Assembly (NCBI GenBank): GCA_902470035.1
Contig: CABREZ010000018.1
Coordinates: forward strand, 1-17,520
DNA from: an uncultured Streptococcus sp.
GTDB lineage: Bacteria > Bacillota > Bacilli > Lactobacillales > Streptococcaceae
Length of the DNA: 17,520 nt
Direction of reading: 5' to 3'
The position numbers were made by a program, and so were the translations under genes. This document shows positions 1 through 6,788 of this stretch, piece by piece; position 1 is the stretch's first letter; each line of letters opens with the position of its first letter. The notes below the pieces were generated by a model. It was not told the DNA's origin. It made no database searches and saw only the letters and a list, made by a program, of their open reading frames with translations.

Positions 1-278
1 ATGATGGGGTTTATATCGGTGTGACAGGTCCAACTTATGAAACTCCAGCTGAAATCCGTGCATATAAGACTCTTGGTGCAGATGCTGTCGGTATGTCAAC
101 TGTTCCTGAAGTTATTGTGGCAGCCCACTCAGGCTTGAAAGTTCTAGGAATTTCATGTATCACTAACCATGCTGCTGGTTTCCAAGAAGAACTCAACCAC
201 GAAGAAGTAGTGGAAGTGACAGAACGCGTCAAAGGCGACTTCAAAGGATTGCTGAAAGCGATTCTTGCTGAATTGTAA
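1..278 (+). CDS. punA: Purine nucleoside phosphorylase, PunA type (3' part only)
   Basis: The reading frame is open from the window edge (first full codon at base 3), so the 5' part lies outside; about 91 of the family's usual 270 or so residues are visible. This is the trimeric inosine/guanosine phosphorylase type, which cleaves purine nucleosides with phosphate to base plus (deoxy)ribose-1-phosphate in the cytoplasm. Seen in the sequence: GVTGPTYETPAEI, which carries the base-binding Glu, AVGMSTVPEVIVA, and CITNHAAG with the purine-contacting Asn of this family. It differs from the hexameric DeoD encoded at 1893, so the locus has both PNP types. The clc gene starts 5 nt after the stop, implying one transcript. 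An apparent GTG start at base 21 is internal and should be ignored. Confidence 0.93.
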   Translation, partial: DGVYIGVTGPTYETPAEIRAYKTLGADAVGMSTVPEVIVAAHSGLKVLGISCITNHAAGFQEELNHEEVVEVTERVKGDFKGLLKAILAEL

Positions 279-283
279 AAAAG

Positions 284-1549
284 ATGGAAAGAATTGTGAG
301 AACCATCCAAGCAATTCCCTATAAACTGAGAATAGTCCTAGCAGCTTGTCTGCTAGGACTTGTTTCGGGTTTTGCAGGTATTATTCTTCATGATCTTCTG
401 GAATTTGTTGAAGGGCTAGTATTTGGTCACTCCGAGCATGAGTCTAGTTTTTTGACGGATGGAGTTCCCCCTTATCGGATAGGAATCAATTTACTAATTG
501 TAGGTCTTACTTCAACCTTAGTCTGGTATTTTTTGCAACGAAAGGGGAAGCTTCTCTCCATCAAGGGGCAGATGAAGGAGGAAGATTCCCGTCTTGCCCT
601 TCATTTCTGGAGACAATTGTTCCATTCTAGCTGGCAAATTGTGGCTGTTGGAGGAGGTGCACCGATCGGCAAGGAAGGAGCGCCCCGAGAGATCGGGGCC
701 TTGTTGGCAGGTCGTCTTGCGAAAGGTTTTGGCCTGCCGCTTGCAGATCGTGTTTTTTTGATCGCTTGTGGGGCGGGAGCAGGATTGGCTGCGGTTTACC
801 AAGTCCCATTAACGAGTGTGTTTTTTATTTTTGAAACCTTAGGCATTGCATTTTCACTTAAACGCTTTTTCTTGGCAGGGATTTCCACTTATGTGGCTGC
901 TTATACGGCAGGTTGGGTGATTTCAGATCATGCACTCTACAAGCTGCCGGTTACGACTTGGTCACTACAGGTGTTGTGGTTGCTGCCAATCTTAGTCTTG
1001 GTCTTAACGCCCCTAGCCTATGGATTTGCGCGATTGACCAAGCAAGCTACTGCTCATCGGATTAAAGACAAGCTTATTCTCCTGACTCTTCCACTTGCAT
1101 TTCTTTTCTTAGCTGGCCTAGCTCAGAAATTCCCCCACCTTCTTGGAAATGGACGAATGGTAGCTCAGGAGGTCATTAATGGAATTTCATGGAAGACGGC
1201 ATTCCTCTTGTTTGTCCTAAAGGCACTTGTCGTTTTGCTTACTCTCTGGGCTGGAGCTTATGGAGGGACTTTGACGCCTTCCTTTGCCTTGGGGATGGCA
1301 GGAGCGGCACTTTTCACTCTAACTTTTGGACTTGAAAGTCCATCCACCATCTTACTTATTGGCGCTGTCTGCTTTTTGACCGTGACCTTAAAGGCTCCCT
1401 TTTCTGCAACAGGTTTGGTGATTGGATTTACAGGTCAAGGATTAGATGCGTTGCCTTACCTTTTACTAACAGCCTTTGTCACTTATGCCTTGACCCAAAG
1501 ATTGGATCGTATGATGGGGAGAAAATTAAAGGAGTCTTCGAGTAGATAA
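284..1549 (+). CDS. ClC-family chloride channel/transporter, atypical
   Basis: 421-residue polytopic inner-membrane protein of the ClC family, which moves chloride or other halides through a dimer with one pore per subunit. Seen: GKEGAP at residues 129-134 with the external gating glutamate E131; GAGAGLAAVYQVPLTSVFF at 163-181, the usual conserved helix block; and GAYGGTLTPSFALG at 324-337, the GGxxxP anion-binding signature. By eye alignment the GSGIP filter motif of E. coli ClC is not present in the expected region (about 88-100 reads KLLSIKGQ), and the position of the internal proton glutamate is T185, next to E184. The start has no clear Shine-Dalgarno sequence and lies 5 nt after punA, suggesting coupled expression. 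No fluoride riboswitch is apparent upstream. The family call is firm; ion specificity and channel versus exchanger mechanism are open. Confidence 0.9.
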   Translation: MERIVRTIQAIPYKLRIVLAACLLGLVSGFAGIILHDLLEFVEGLVFGHSEHESSFLTDGVPPYRIGINLLIVGLTSTLVWYFLQRKGKLLSIKGQMKEEDSRLALHFWRQLFHSSWQIVAVGGGAPIGKEGAPREIGALLAGRLAKGFGLPLADRVFLIACGAGAGLAAVYQVPLTSVFFIFETLGIAFSLKRFFLAGISTYVAAYTAGWVISDHALYKLPVTTWSLQVLWLLPILVLVLTPLAYGFARLTKQATAHRIKDKLILLTLPLAFLFLAGLAQKFPHLLGNGRMVAQEVINGISWKTAFLLFVLKALVVLLTLWAGAYGGTLTPSFALGMAGAALFTLTFGLESPSTILLIGAVCFLTVTLKAPFSATGLVIGFTGQGLDALPYLLLTAFVTYALTQRLDRMMGRKLKESSSR

Positions 1550-1610
1550 GATTCAGGAGCTTTTTATGGAGGGGATTTACCCTACAAGCTAGATGAATCC
1601 TATCTTCTTA

Positions 1611-1619
1611 TGGTATAAT
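1611..1619 (+). promoter_or_regulatory. Extended -10 promoter element upstream of deoD
   Basis: TGGTATAAT is a perfect TGn plus TATAAT extended -10. No good -35 is visible 17 bp upstream. A transcript from here would start near 1626 and read through the palindromic repeats into deoD about 270 nt later. Confidence 0.6.
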
Positions 1620-1700
1620 TGATGTATACGCAATAGGGCAGATTAGTCTGGGGTTCAAATAGAATCTGAGGCCTGACCTATAAGAAAAAAACAAGAAGCT

Positions 1701-1804
1701 AGAACGTGTGTTCTCTATGAACACGAGCAGATAGCTTTTCTAAACAAAATACACACAGAAAGGTAGAGCATGTGTTCTGATTTGAACACGAGCGGAAAGC
1801 TCGG
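1701..1804. repeat. Two imperfect copies of a palindrome-containing unit
   Basis: The units are offset by about 64 bp. Each contains TGTGTTCT, a 3-5 nt spacer and TGAACACGAGC, so each carries GTGTTC/GAACAC inverted arms (1708-1713 with 1719-1724; 1772-1777 with 1784-1789). An outer short arm (AGCT or GCTC) lies on each side. In the first copy, AGAAC (1701-1705), 4 nt and GTTCT (1710-1714) form another inverted repeat that resembles the Bacillus SOS box; the second copy lacks it. Function unknown. Confidence 0.65.
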
Positions 1805-1813
1805 AAAATAGAT

Positions 1814-1848
1814 AATCTGACTGAGAAATCAGGATTTCTCGTCAGATT
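1814..1848. repeat. Long hairpin upstream of deoD
   Basis: AATCTGAC at 1814-1821 pairs with GTCAGATT at 1841-1848, and GAGAAATC at 1823-1830 pairs with GATTTCTC at 1833-1840. The result is a 16-bp stem broken only by a bulged T. There is no downstream T-run, so it is not a typical terminator. It could act on deoD mRNA, or be the end of a mobile repeat. Confidence 0.65.
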
Positions 1849-1892
1849 CCTAATTTTCAGTCGCTTTCTGGTCGCTCTTTGTATCATAAACT

Positions 1893-2603
1893 ATGTCTAT
1901 ACATATTGCTGCTAAGCAAGGTGAAATTGCTGATAAAATTCTCCTTCCTGGGGATCCTCTTCGTGCGAAATTTATCGCTGAGAACTTTTTAGAAGACGCT
2001 GTTTGCTTCAATGAAGTTCGGAACATGTTTGGTTACACGGGTACCTACAAGGGTCATCGTGTATCTGTTATGGGTACTGGGATGGGAATGCCATCAATCT
2101 CTATCTATGCGCGTGAGTTGATCGTGGACTACGGTGTGAAGAAATTGATCCGTGTGGGAACGGCTGGATCTTTGAATGAGGATGTTCACGTCCGTGAATT
2201 GGTCTTGGCCCAAGCTGCCGCAACCAACTCAAACATCATCCGCAATGACTGGCCACAATACGATTTCCCACAAATCGCTAGCTTTGATCTTTTAGACAAG
2301 GCTTACCACATTGCCAAAGACCTTGGTATGACGACTCACGTCGGAAATGTCTTGTCATCAGACGTTTTCTATTCAAACTATGGTGAAAAGAACATCGAGC
2401 TTGGTAAATGGGGTGTGAAAGCTGTAGAAATGGAAGCAGCAGCGCTGTATTATCTTGCTGCTCAACACCACGTCGATGCTTTAGCTATTATGACCATTTC
2501 TGATAGCTTGGTTAATCCAGATGAGGATACAACCGCTGAAGAACGCCAAAATACTTTCACTGATATGATGAAAGTTGGTCTTGAAACCTTGATTGCAGAC
2601 TAA
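1893..2603 (+). CDS. deoD: Purine nucleoside phosphorylase, hexameric DeoD type
   Basis: 236 residues, the normal length. It cleaves purine (deoxy)ribonucleosides with phosphate in the salvage pathway. Numbering matches the E. coli enzyme: H4, GDPLR at 20-24 with phosphate-binding R24, R43, RVGTAGS at 87-93, VEMEAAALY at 178-186 with the ribose-binding E179 and E181, and ISD with catalytic D204. The start at 1893 is fixed by the conserved N-terminus MSIHIAA and by a TAA stop at 1887-1889 in frame. There is no Shine-Dalgarno sequence; the preceding bases read TATCATAAACT, so the -10-like TATCAT lies only 5 nt from the ATG. The stop codon overlaps the next start (TAATG), coupling it to the HEPN-like gene. 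Confidence 0.97.
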   Translation: MSIHIAAKQGEIADKILLPGDPLRAKFIAENFLEDAVCFNEVRNMFGYTGTYKGHRVSVMGTGMGMPSISIYARELIVDYGVKKLIRVGTAGSLNEDVHVRELVLAQAAATNSNIIRNDWPQYDFPQIASFDLLDKAYHIAKDLGMTTHVGNVLSSDVFYSNYGEKNIELGKWGVKAVEMEAAALYYLAAQHHVDALAIMTISDSLVNPDEDTTAEERQNTFTDMMKVGLETLIAD

Positions 2604-3361
2604 TGACAGAATACCTTCATGATGAGTGGCTCTACGACCTTCAGACCTACCAGTATAGTCGGGCCCTTCGCTCTGCTAAGAAGCAGAAGAGCGTGCCAGA
2701 ACTGGTCTTGACCTTATTGCAGTTAATGGCAGAGCGTCGAGAGCTCAATATCCAACCAATCATGAACCAAAAGTTGAGAACCGACTTGCTAGAAGCGACA
2801 GGTTTTCAGCTTTTTTGGCATGAGGACCCAGAAGAGGAACAGTTGGCTAACTACCTGTATGACCTAGAGGCCAAGCTCCGCAACGATCAGATGATCGACT
2901 TCATTCGGGCGGTGAGTCCTGCTATCTATCGAATCTTTATGCGCTTGATTGAGATGCAGATCCCAGATATTGCAGACTACATTCACAACTCAAAGGAGTC
3001 TAGCTATGACCATTGGAAGTTTGACAAGATCCGGGCCTCTGACAATGCAGCCTTGCAGAATTTCCATAGTGAGAGTGCAGTCAATTCGTCTAGTTTGACG
3101 GAGTTGATCTTACTCTTGGACTTGCCGGATTCCACCAAGGATGCGGCTAAGCAACTGCGGGAGTTGGAAAAATCTGTCCGCAATCCTCTGGCCCACTTGA
3201 TCAAACCCTTTGATGAAGAGGAACTCCACCGGACGACTGGTTTCTCTTCCCAGCATTTTATGGAGCTCTTAGTGAGCTTGGCCCAGGAGACGGGGATTGT
3301 TTACCAGCGAGAACCTTTTTATTTCGACCAGGCCAATGCTCTTATCGAGGCGCTCTTGTAA
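2603..3361 (+). CDS. HEPN-like protein with R-x4-H motif, function unknown
   Basis: 252 residues, rich in predicted helix, with no signal peptide or membrane segment. The visible functional signature is RNPLAH at 193-198, an R-x4-H motif preceded by a helix (AAKQLRELEKSV). This is the catalytic motif of HEPN ribonucleases, and its form, RNxxAH, resembles the C-terminal HEPN domain of Csm6. Full Csm6 proteins are about 400 residues or more and carry an N-terminal CARF domain; I see no Rossmann-like CARF pattern here and no CRISPR genes in the window, so it would be a stand-alone HEPN relative. The start overlaps the deoD stop by one base, and the sir2 gene follows 10 nt after the stop. RNase activity is inferred from one motif and is unproven. 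Confidence 0.85.
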   Translation: MTEYLHDEWLYDLQTYQYSRALRSAKKQKSVPELVLTLLQLMAERRELNIQPIMNQKLRTDLLEATGFQLFWHEDPEEEQLANYLYDLEAKLRNDQMIDFIRAVSPAIYRIFMRLIEMQIPDIADYIHNSKESSYDHWKFDKIRASDNAALQNFHSESAVNSSSLTELILLLDLPDSTKDAAKQLRELEKSVRNPLAHLIKPFDEEELHRTTGFSSQHFMELLVSLAQETGIVYQREPFYFDQANALIEALL

Positions 3362-3390
3362 GGAGTTAGAGATGGATAAACTAAAAAGAG

Positions 3391-4104
3391 TTGCAAGACG
3401 TGATTGACCACAGTCAGAATATTGTCTTTTTTGGTGGGGCAGGAGTGTCCACGGAGTCCAATATTCCTGATTTTCGTAGCTCAGATGGGGTCTATAGTGT
3501 CACCTTGGGTCGGCATTTTACGGCTGAGCAACTGGTCTCTCATACCATGTTTGAGCGCTATCCAGAGGACTTTTTCGACTTTTATAAAAAATACCTGATC
3601 TATCCAGATGCCAAGCCCAATGCGGCCCATCGTTATCTGGCTTGGCTGGAGCAGACAGGGAAGCTCAAGGCAGTGGTGACGCAAAATATTGATAGTCTCC
3701 ATGAAATGGCGGGGTCTAAGAAAGTCTTGAAACTCCATGGTAGTGCTGATCGCAATTACTGTACGGGTTGCCAGCGATTTTATGATTTGGAGGCCTTTCT
3801 AGCTTTGGCAGGGCCTGTTCCGCATTGCCTAGACTGTGGCAAGGTGGTCAAACCGGATGTGACCCTCTATGAGGAATCCCTCGATATGGACGTCTTTAGC
3901 CAAGCAGCCCAAGCTATCCGAGAGGCAGATCTGCTGATTGTCGGTGGTACCTCCCTTGTTGTTTACCCAGCAGCCAGTCTGATTCAGTATTTCCAAGGGA
4001 AGCACCTAGTCGTCATCAATAAGACTAGCATCACGCAAGACAAGCAGGCAGACCTGGTTATTGAAGGGAAGATTGGCCAAGTATTTTCTCAATTAAGACA
4101 ATAA
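3391..4104 (+). CDS. Sir2-family NAD-dependent protein deacylase, frameshift near start
   Basis: The 237 visible residues hold a full sirtuin core, which removes acyl groups from lysines using NAD. Seen: GAGVSTESNIPDFRS at 16-30 (NAD binding), TQNIDSLH at 97-104, catalytic H116 in KLHGS, zinc cysteines C124/C127 and C146/C149, and GGTSLVVYPA at 185-194. The open frame begins only at a TTG (3391) with no properly spaced ribosome site. A good start exists at ATG 3372, 7 nt after AGGAG (3361-3365), but that frame stops at 3405-3407. Removing one A from the five-A run 3383-3387 restores MDKLKELQDVIDHSQN and a 243-residue protein. It is therefore a one-base frameshift, real or a sequencing error. 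It is the last gene of the deoD transcript. Confidence 0.88.
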   Translation: MQDVIDHSQNIVFFGGAGVSTESNIPDFRSSDGVYSVTLGRHFTAEQLVSHTMFERYPEDFFDFYKKYLIYPDAKPNAAHRYLAWLEQTGKLKAVVTQNIDSLHEMAGSKKVLKLHGSADRNYCTGCQRFYDLEAFLALAGPVPHCLDCGKVVKPDVTLYEESLDMDVFSQAAQAIREADLLIVGGTSLVVYPAASLIQYFQGKHLVVINKTSITQDKQADLVIEGKIGQVFSQLRQ

Positions 4105-4107
4105 AAG

Positions 4108-4147
4108 AACACCTGAAAGAAGTGAAAGGCTACTTGTTTCAGGTGTT
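4108..4147. terminator. Bidirectional terminator between sir2 and lysR
   Basis: AACACCTGAAA (4108-4118) pairs perfectly with TTTCAGGTGTT (4137-4147), with a further 4 bp (AAGT/ACTT) inside after one mismatch. T-rich DNA follows on the plus strand (TTTTATTG), and on the minus strand the exit reads TTCTTTTATTG, so it can end both convergent transcripts. Confidence 0.88.
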
Positions 4148-4175
4148 TTATTGTGCTTGTGAAGATGGTTAGTCC

Positions 4176-5084
4176 TTATTTATCAAATTGGACTTCCTCA
4201 AGTAAGTATTCGATAAATTTCTCACCCATCTTAGAGAGGCTAGCTTTCTCGTGTTGGATGTAGACCAGCTCGATTGGGTCATCGATATCTAGCGGGATGG
4301 AGACGATATTGTCTCCGTTGAGGTTGCTATTGAGGATACCGGTCGCAATGGTGTAGCCGTCCAGACCAATCAAGAGATTGAAGAGGGTGGCACGGTCACT
4401 GACCACGATGGATTTTTTATGATGCTCTTGGGAGAGGATCTCTTCAGAGAAGTAGAAGGAGTTGTGGGTCCCTTGGTCATAGCTGAGATAAGGGAAGTCC
4501 TCTAGGTCTTCTAGCTTGACCACTTCTTTGTTAGCTAGAGGATTGGTCTTGCTGACGAAGATGTGAGGTTGGGCAGTGAAGAGGTGGGTTGCCTTGAGGT
4601 GGCTGTCATCCAGCATTTTAGAGAGGACATCCCGGTTGTACCCATTGAGGAAGAGGACACCAATCTCACTACGGAAGTTCTTGACGTCATCAATGATTTC
4701 CCAGGTTCTGGTCTCCCGTAGGAAGAGCTCGTATTTCTCCATATCGCTTTTCTTGAGGAGAGAGACGAAGGCTTCGACCACGAAGGCATAGTGCTGGGAG
4801 GATACGCTAAAGAGCTCCCGATTGGCTACTGGATTTTTATAGCGTTCTTCTAAGAGTTGGGTCTGCTCGACGACCTGACGGGCATAAGAAAGGAACTCCA
4901 TCCCATCCTTGGTCAGAGTGATCCCTTTGGGATTACGGATGAAGATATCAATCCCCATTTCTTTTTCTAAGTCCCGCACAGCATTGGACAAACTTGGCTG
5001 TGTGATGAAGAGTTGCTTGGACGCTTCATTCATAGAGCCTGTTTCGACGATTTTGATAATGTAATGTAATTGTTGGATTCTCAT
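4176..5084 (-). CDS. LysR-family transcriptional regulator, CpsY/MtaR-like
   Basis: 302 residues, normal LysR length. The N-terminal winged helix-turn-helix spans about residues 1-60, with the recognition region SMNEASKQLFITQPSLSNAV at 17-36. A linker helix (about 62-85) and a periplasmic-binding-fold effector domain (about 90-300) follow. From memory of streptococcal proteins it matches the CpsY/MtaR/HomR group, whose members control methionine/cysteine supply or surface properties; the target genes here are not identifiable. It is transcribed alone, towards sir2, and shares a terminator with it. No Shine-Dalgarno sequence precedes the ATG, and an extended -10 lies only 6 nt upstream, so the mRNA may be leaderless. 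Confidence 0.93.
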   Translation of the reverse strand: MRIQQLHYIIKIVETGSMNEASKQLFITQPSLSNAVRDLEKEMGIDIFIRNPKGITLTKDGMEFLSYARQVVEQTQLLEERYKNPVANRELFSVSSQHYAFVVEAFVSLLKKSDMEKYELFLRETRTWEIIDDVKNFRSEIGVLFLNGYNRDVLSKMLDDSHLKATHLFTAQPHIFVSKTNPLANKEVVKLEDLEDFPYLSYDQGTHNSFYFSEEILSQEHHKKSIVVSDRATLFNLLIGLDGYTIATGILNSNLNGDNIVSIPLDIDDPIELVYIQHEKASLSKMGEKFIEYLLEEVQFDK

Positions 5085-5090
5085 GCTTAT

Positions 5091-5099
5091 ATTTTAACA
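5091..5099 (-). promoter_or_regulatory. Extended -10 of the lysR gene
   Basis: On the minus strand the sequence is TGTTAAAAT (TGn plus TAAAAT), followed by 6 nt and the lysR ATG. Transcription would start at or next to the A of the start codon. A second, weaker candidate further upstream (TTGGCA, 18 bp, GATACT) cannot be excluded. Confidence 0.55.
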
Positions 5100-5169
5100 T
5101 ACTTTTGACAGAAAATCCTAGCTAGTATCAGTCTCTAGAAGGATTTTTGCCAATAAAATAGGTTTAGAA

Positions 5170-5198
5170 TTGAAGGATTGATTGTAGCTTGATAGAAT
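5170..5198 (+). promoter_or_regulatory. Promoter of the DUF6688-like membrane protein gene
   Basis: TTGAAG (5170-5175), 17 bp, TAGAAT (5193-5198). The -10 overlaps the ATG at 5197, so that codon cannot be the translation start of a transcript from this promoter. This supports the ATG at 5227. Confidence 0.6.
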
Positions 5199-5226
5199 GA
5201 TGGAAAAGATGATCTCTGGAGGACTT

Positions 5227-6597
5227 ATGAAAAGAATTGCTTACTGGTACAAAAAATGGAATCAGGAACTGGAAACTAAATTTTTAGCCAGTTTAGTAAA
5301 GATAAACTTTATGACCAACTTCCTGATTTTTCTTAGTTTGTCTGTCTTTCTAATTATCGGGAGCTTGCCAGGAAATATCCAATCTTTGGGTTTCTGGAAT
5401 GCTATTTTTAGAGTCGCAATTTACAGTGTTACAATTCTTATACATGCCCTAGGGGTTAGTTATTTTGTTCCTAATATCTTTGTGATTCTGTATGTTATTT
5501 CTCGCTGGTCTACGATTCAGGCCCAGACCTTGGAAAAGGAACTGGTCGGTGTCTATGATGAGAGAGAAGAGGAAAAAATTAAACGAAGGGTTAACAATCG
5601 CAAGTACTTTGTGATCCTTTGGATTGGAGGCTTTGGCTGTATCCTGGAATCTTTCGCCATCTACCTAGTAAAGGATTTGACAGATTATGATTGGACCCAG
5701 CAGCTCATTAATGAGCAAAAGCATACCATGATTTGGTCGGAGGCTCTCCCAACGATTCTTACTTTGGCATTGATATCCTTCCTGGCTCTGGTCATTTATT
5801 CTTATAGGGATGCCAATTCCTTATCTCCACTTTTAAATATCTTTTGTATCAGTGGGATATTGATGGGATTGGTGCTAGTAGTGGTATTTGACATCCAGTT
5901 GCAAGTCATCGGTTGTCACACGGTCTTCTTGTTGGTCTATTCCATTAGTCTTTTGCGGACCAGGATGAAGGAGTGGGAGGGGGAGTCTGATTTCGAAAGG
6001 GGCTATGACAATCCAATTCTTCAGCGCTTTCACCTGATTCTTCACCAATCCAAACACTGGCCTTGGTTGGCAGTCATCTTTGCCCTTCCCTTGTTAGCGG
6101 TATTGATCATGGTCCTCATGCTCTTTGGTCAACGTCCTGATAGCTTGGTCAAGGCCTGGACCAATACGGCAGATTGGACCTTCTCGGAAAAGATCCCTCC
6201 ACAGAATCTCATCATGGATGAGCACTATCTCTGTACGGTTGCGGCAGGCGGTCATGAAAAGGTGGTCAAGCCCCAAAGGATGGGAGTCCGGCATGGTCAT
6301 CCTGTTGTGGTTAATCGCCAGCTCTGTATTGCAAATGCCTTTGAGCAGGTGCTAGAAGAAAAGACGCCAGGTTTTCATCGATTCCTGCGTCGTAATTATG
6401 ACCGTTATGGCTACCCCTTTGCTAAACATATCAAGAAGAAATGGGCTATGGATGTCATTTACTATCTAATGAAACCCCTGGAATGGCTCTTCTTACTCGT
6501 CCTCTACTTGGTCGATCACAAGCCAGAAAATCGGATTGCCTTGCAATATATCCCACCGGTACCCGAAGGGTTTTCTCCTGAACCAGATGGGAAATGA
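5227..6597 (+). CDS. Polytopic membrane protein, DUF6688-like, function unknown
   Basis: 456 residues with several hydrophobic segments (about 29-48, 56-92, 127-147, 173-192, 202-220, 225-243, 280-300 and 410-429). A charged stretch rich in Glu, Lys and Arg lies at 103-125. The distinctive part is a soluble region at about 330-402: HYLCTVAAGGHEKVV, then RMGVRHGHPVVVNRQLC, NAFEQVLEE and RRNYDRYGYPFAKHI. This Cys/His-rich pattern resembles the DUF6688 family as I recall it; no function is established. The start was chosen at 5227 because GGAGG lies 4 nt upstream and the promoter -10 overlaps the earlier ATG at 5197. It is flanked by the divergent lysR and by the pyrK promoter and appears monocistronic. 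Confidence 0.8.
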   Translation: MKRIAYWYKKWNQELETKFLASLVKINFMTNFLIFLSLSVFLIIGSLPGNIQSLGFWNAIFRVAIYSVTILIHALGVSYFVPNIFVILYVISRWSTIQAQTLEKELVGVYDEREEEKIKRRVNNRKYFVILWIGGFGCILESFAIYLVKDLTDYDWTQQLINEQKHTMIWSEALPTILTLALISFLALVIYSYRDANSLSPLLNIFCISGILMGLVLVVVFDIQLQVIGCHTVFLLVYSISLLRTRMKEWEGESDFERGYDNPILQRFHLILHQSKHWPWLAVIFALPLLAVLIMVLMLFGQRPDSLVKAWTNTADWTFSEKIPPQNLIMDEHYLCTVAAGGHEKVVKPQRMGVRHGHPVVVNRQLCIANAFEQVLEEKTPGFHRFLRRNYDRYGYPFAKHIKKKWAMDVIYYLMKPLEWLFLLVLYLVDHKPENRIALQYIPPVPEGFSPEPDGK

Positions 6598-6618
6598 GCG
6601 GAGCTATCGGGCTTCTAC

Positions 6619-6647
6619 TTGACAAGCGACCAGTAGCGCGATATAAT
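6619..6647 (+). promoter_or_regulatory. pyrK-pyrDB promoter
   Basis: TTGACA (6619-6624), exactly 17 bp, TATAAT (6642-6647): a fully consensus sigma-A promoter. The start site is expected near 6654, just before the PyrR leader. Confidence 0.93.
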
Positions 6648-6653
6648 GAGACA

Positions 6654-6764
6654 AATTTAACCTTTAAGGGGTCCAGAGAGGCCTGCAAGGAAAGACAGAA
6701 AAAAGATCAGCGGACCAAGTCTAGCTGATCATTTGTAGGACCTTGCTTTTGCGAGGTCTTTTTT
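6654..6764 (+). promoter_or_regulatory. PyrR-binding attenuator leader of pyrK-pyrDB
   Basis: The PyrR loop GGTCCAGAGAGGCC (6670-6683) sits in an anti-antiterminator closed by CCTT (6661-6664) and AAGG (6687-6690). GCAAGG (6685-6690) can instead pair with CCTTGC (6741-6746), the 5' arm of the terminator, forming the antiterminator. A further hairpin (6705-6711 with 6724-6730) fills the interval. When uridine nucleotides are plentiful, PyrR should stabilise the first hairpin and let the terminator form. Confidence 0.92.
6739..6764 (+). terminator. Attenuator terminator upstream of pyrK
   Basis: GACCTTGC (6739-6746) pairs with GCGAGGTC (6751-6758), 8 bp with one G-U, loop TTTT, followed by six T. 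Confidence 0.92.
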
Positions 6765-6788
6765 GCTGGAAGAAAGAAGAGGAAACCA

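Larger units (their letters stand above)
1550..1892. other. 343-bp intergenic spacer between clc and deoD with palindromic elements
   Basis: No credible gene. Contents in order: three nested complementary pairs after clc (1550-1555 with 1594-1599, 1558-1562 with 1586-1590, 1570-1573 with 1580-1583); an extended -10 at 1611-1619; two imperfect copies of a palindromic unit (1701-1740 and 1765-1804); and a long hairpin (1814-1848) that ends 44 nt before deoD. The last 200 bases look like inserted repeat material because they run almost up to the deoD ATG and no ribosome-binding site is left. Confidence 0.6.

Noticed and set aside
1699..1887. Minus-strand frame of 62 codons upstream of deoD
   Set aside because: It lies wholly in palindromic repeat DNA, has no ribosome site, and its sequence shows no domain.
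2603..4104. Known Sir2-HEPN defence system
   Set aside because: The sirtuin has a normal catalytic His and four zinc cysteines, and deoD is part of the same unit, so a housekeeping role is at least as likely; kept only as a modest finding.
5197..5226. Earlier start for the DUF6688-like protein at ATG 5197
   Set aside because: It overlaps the promoter -10 and lacks a ribosome site, whereas 5227 has GGAGG.
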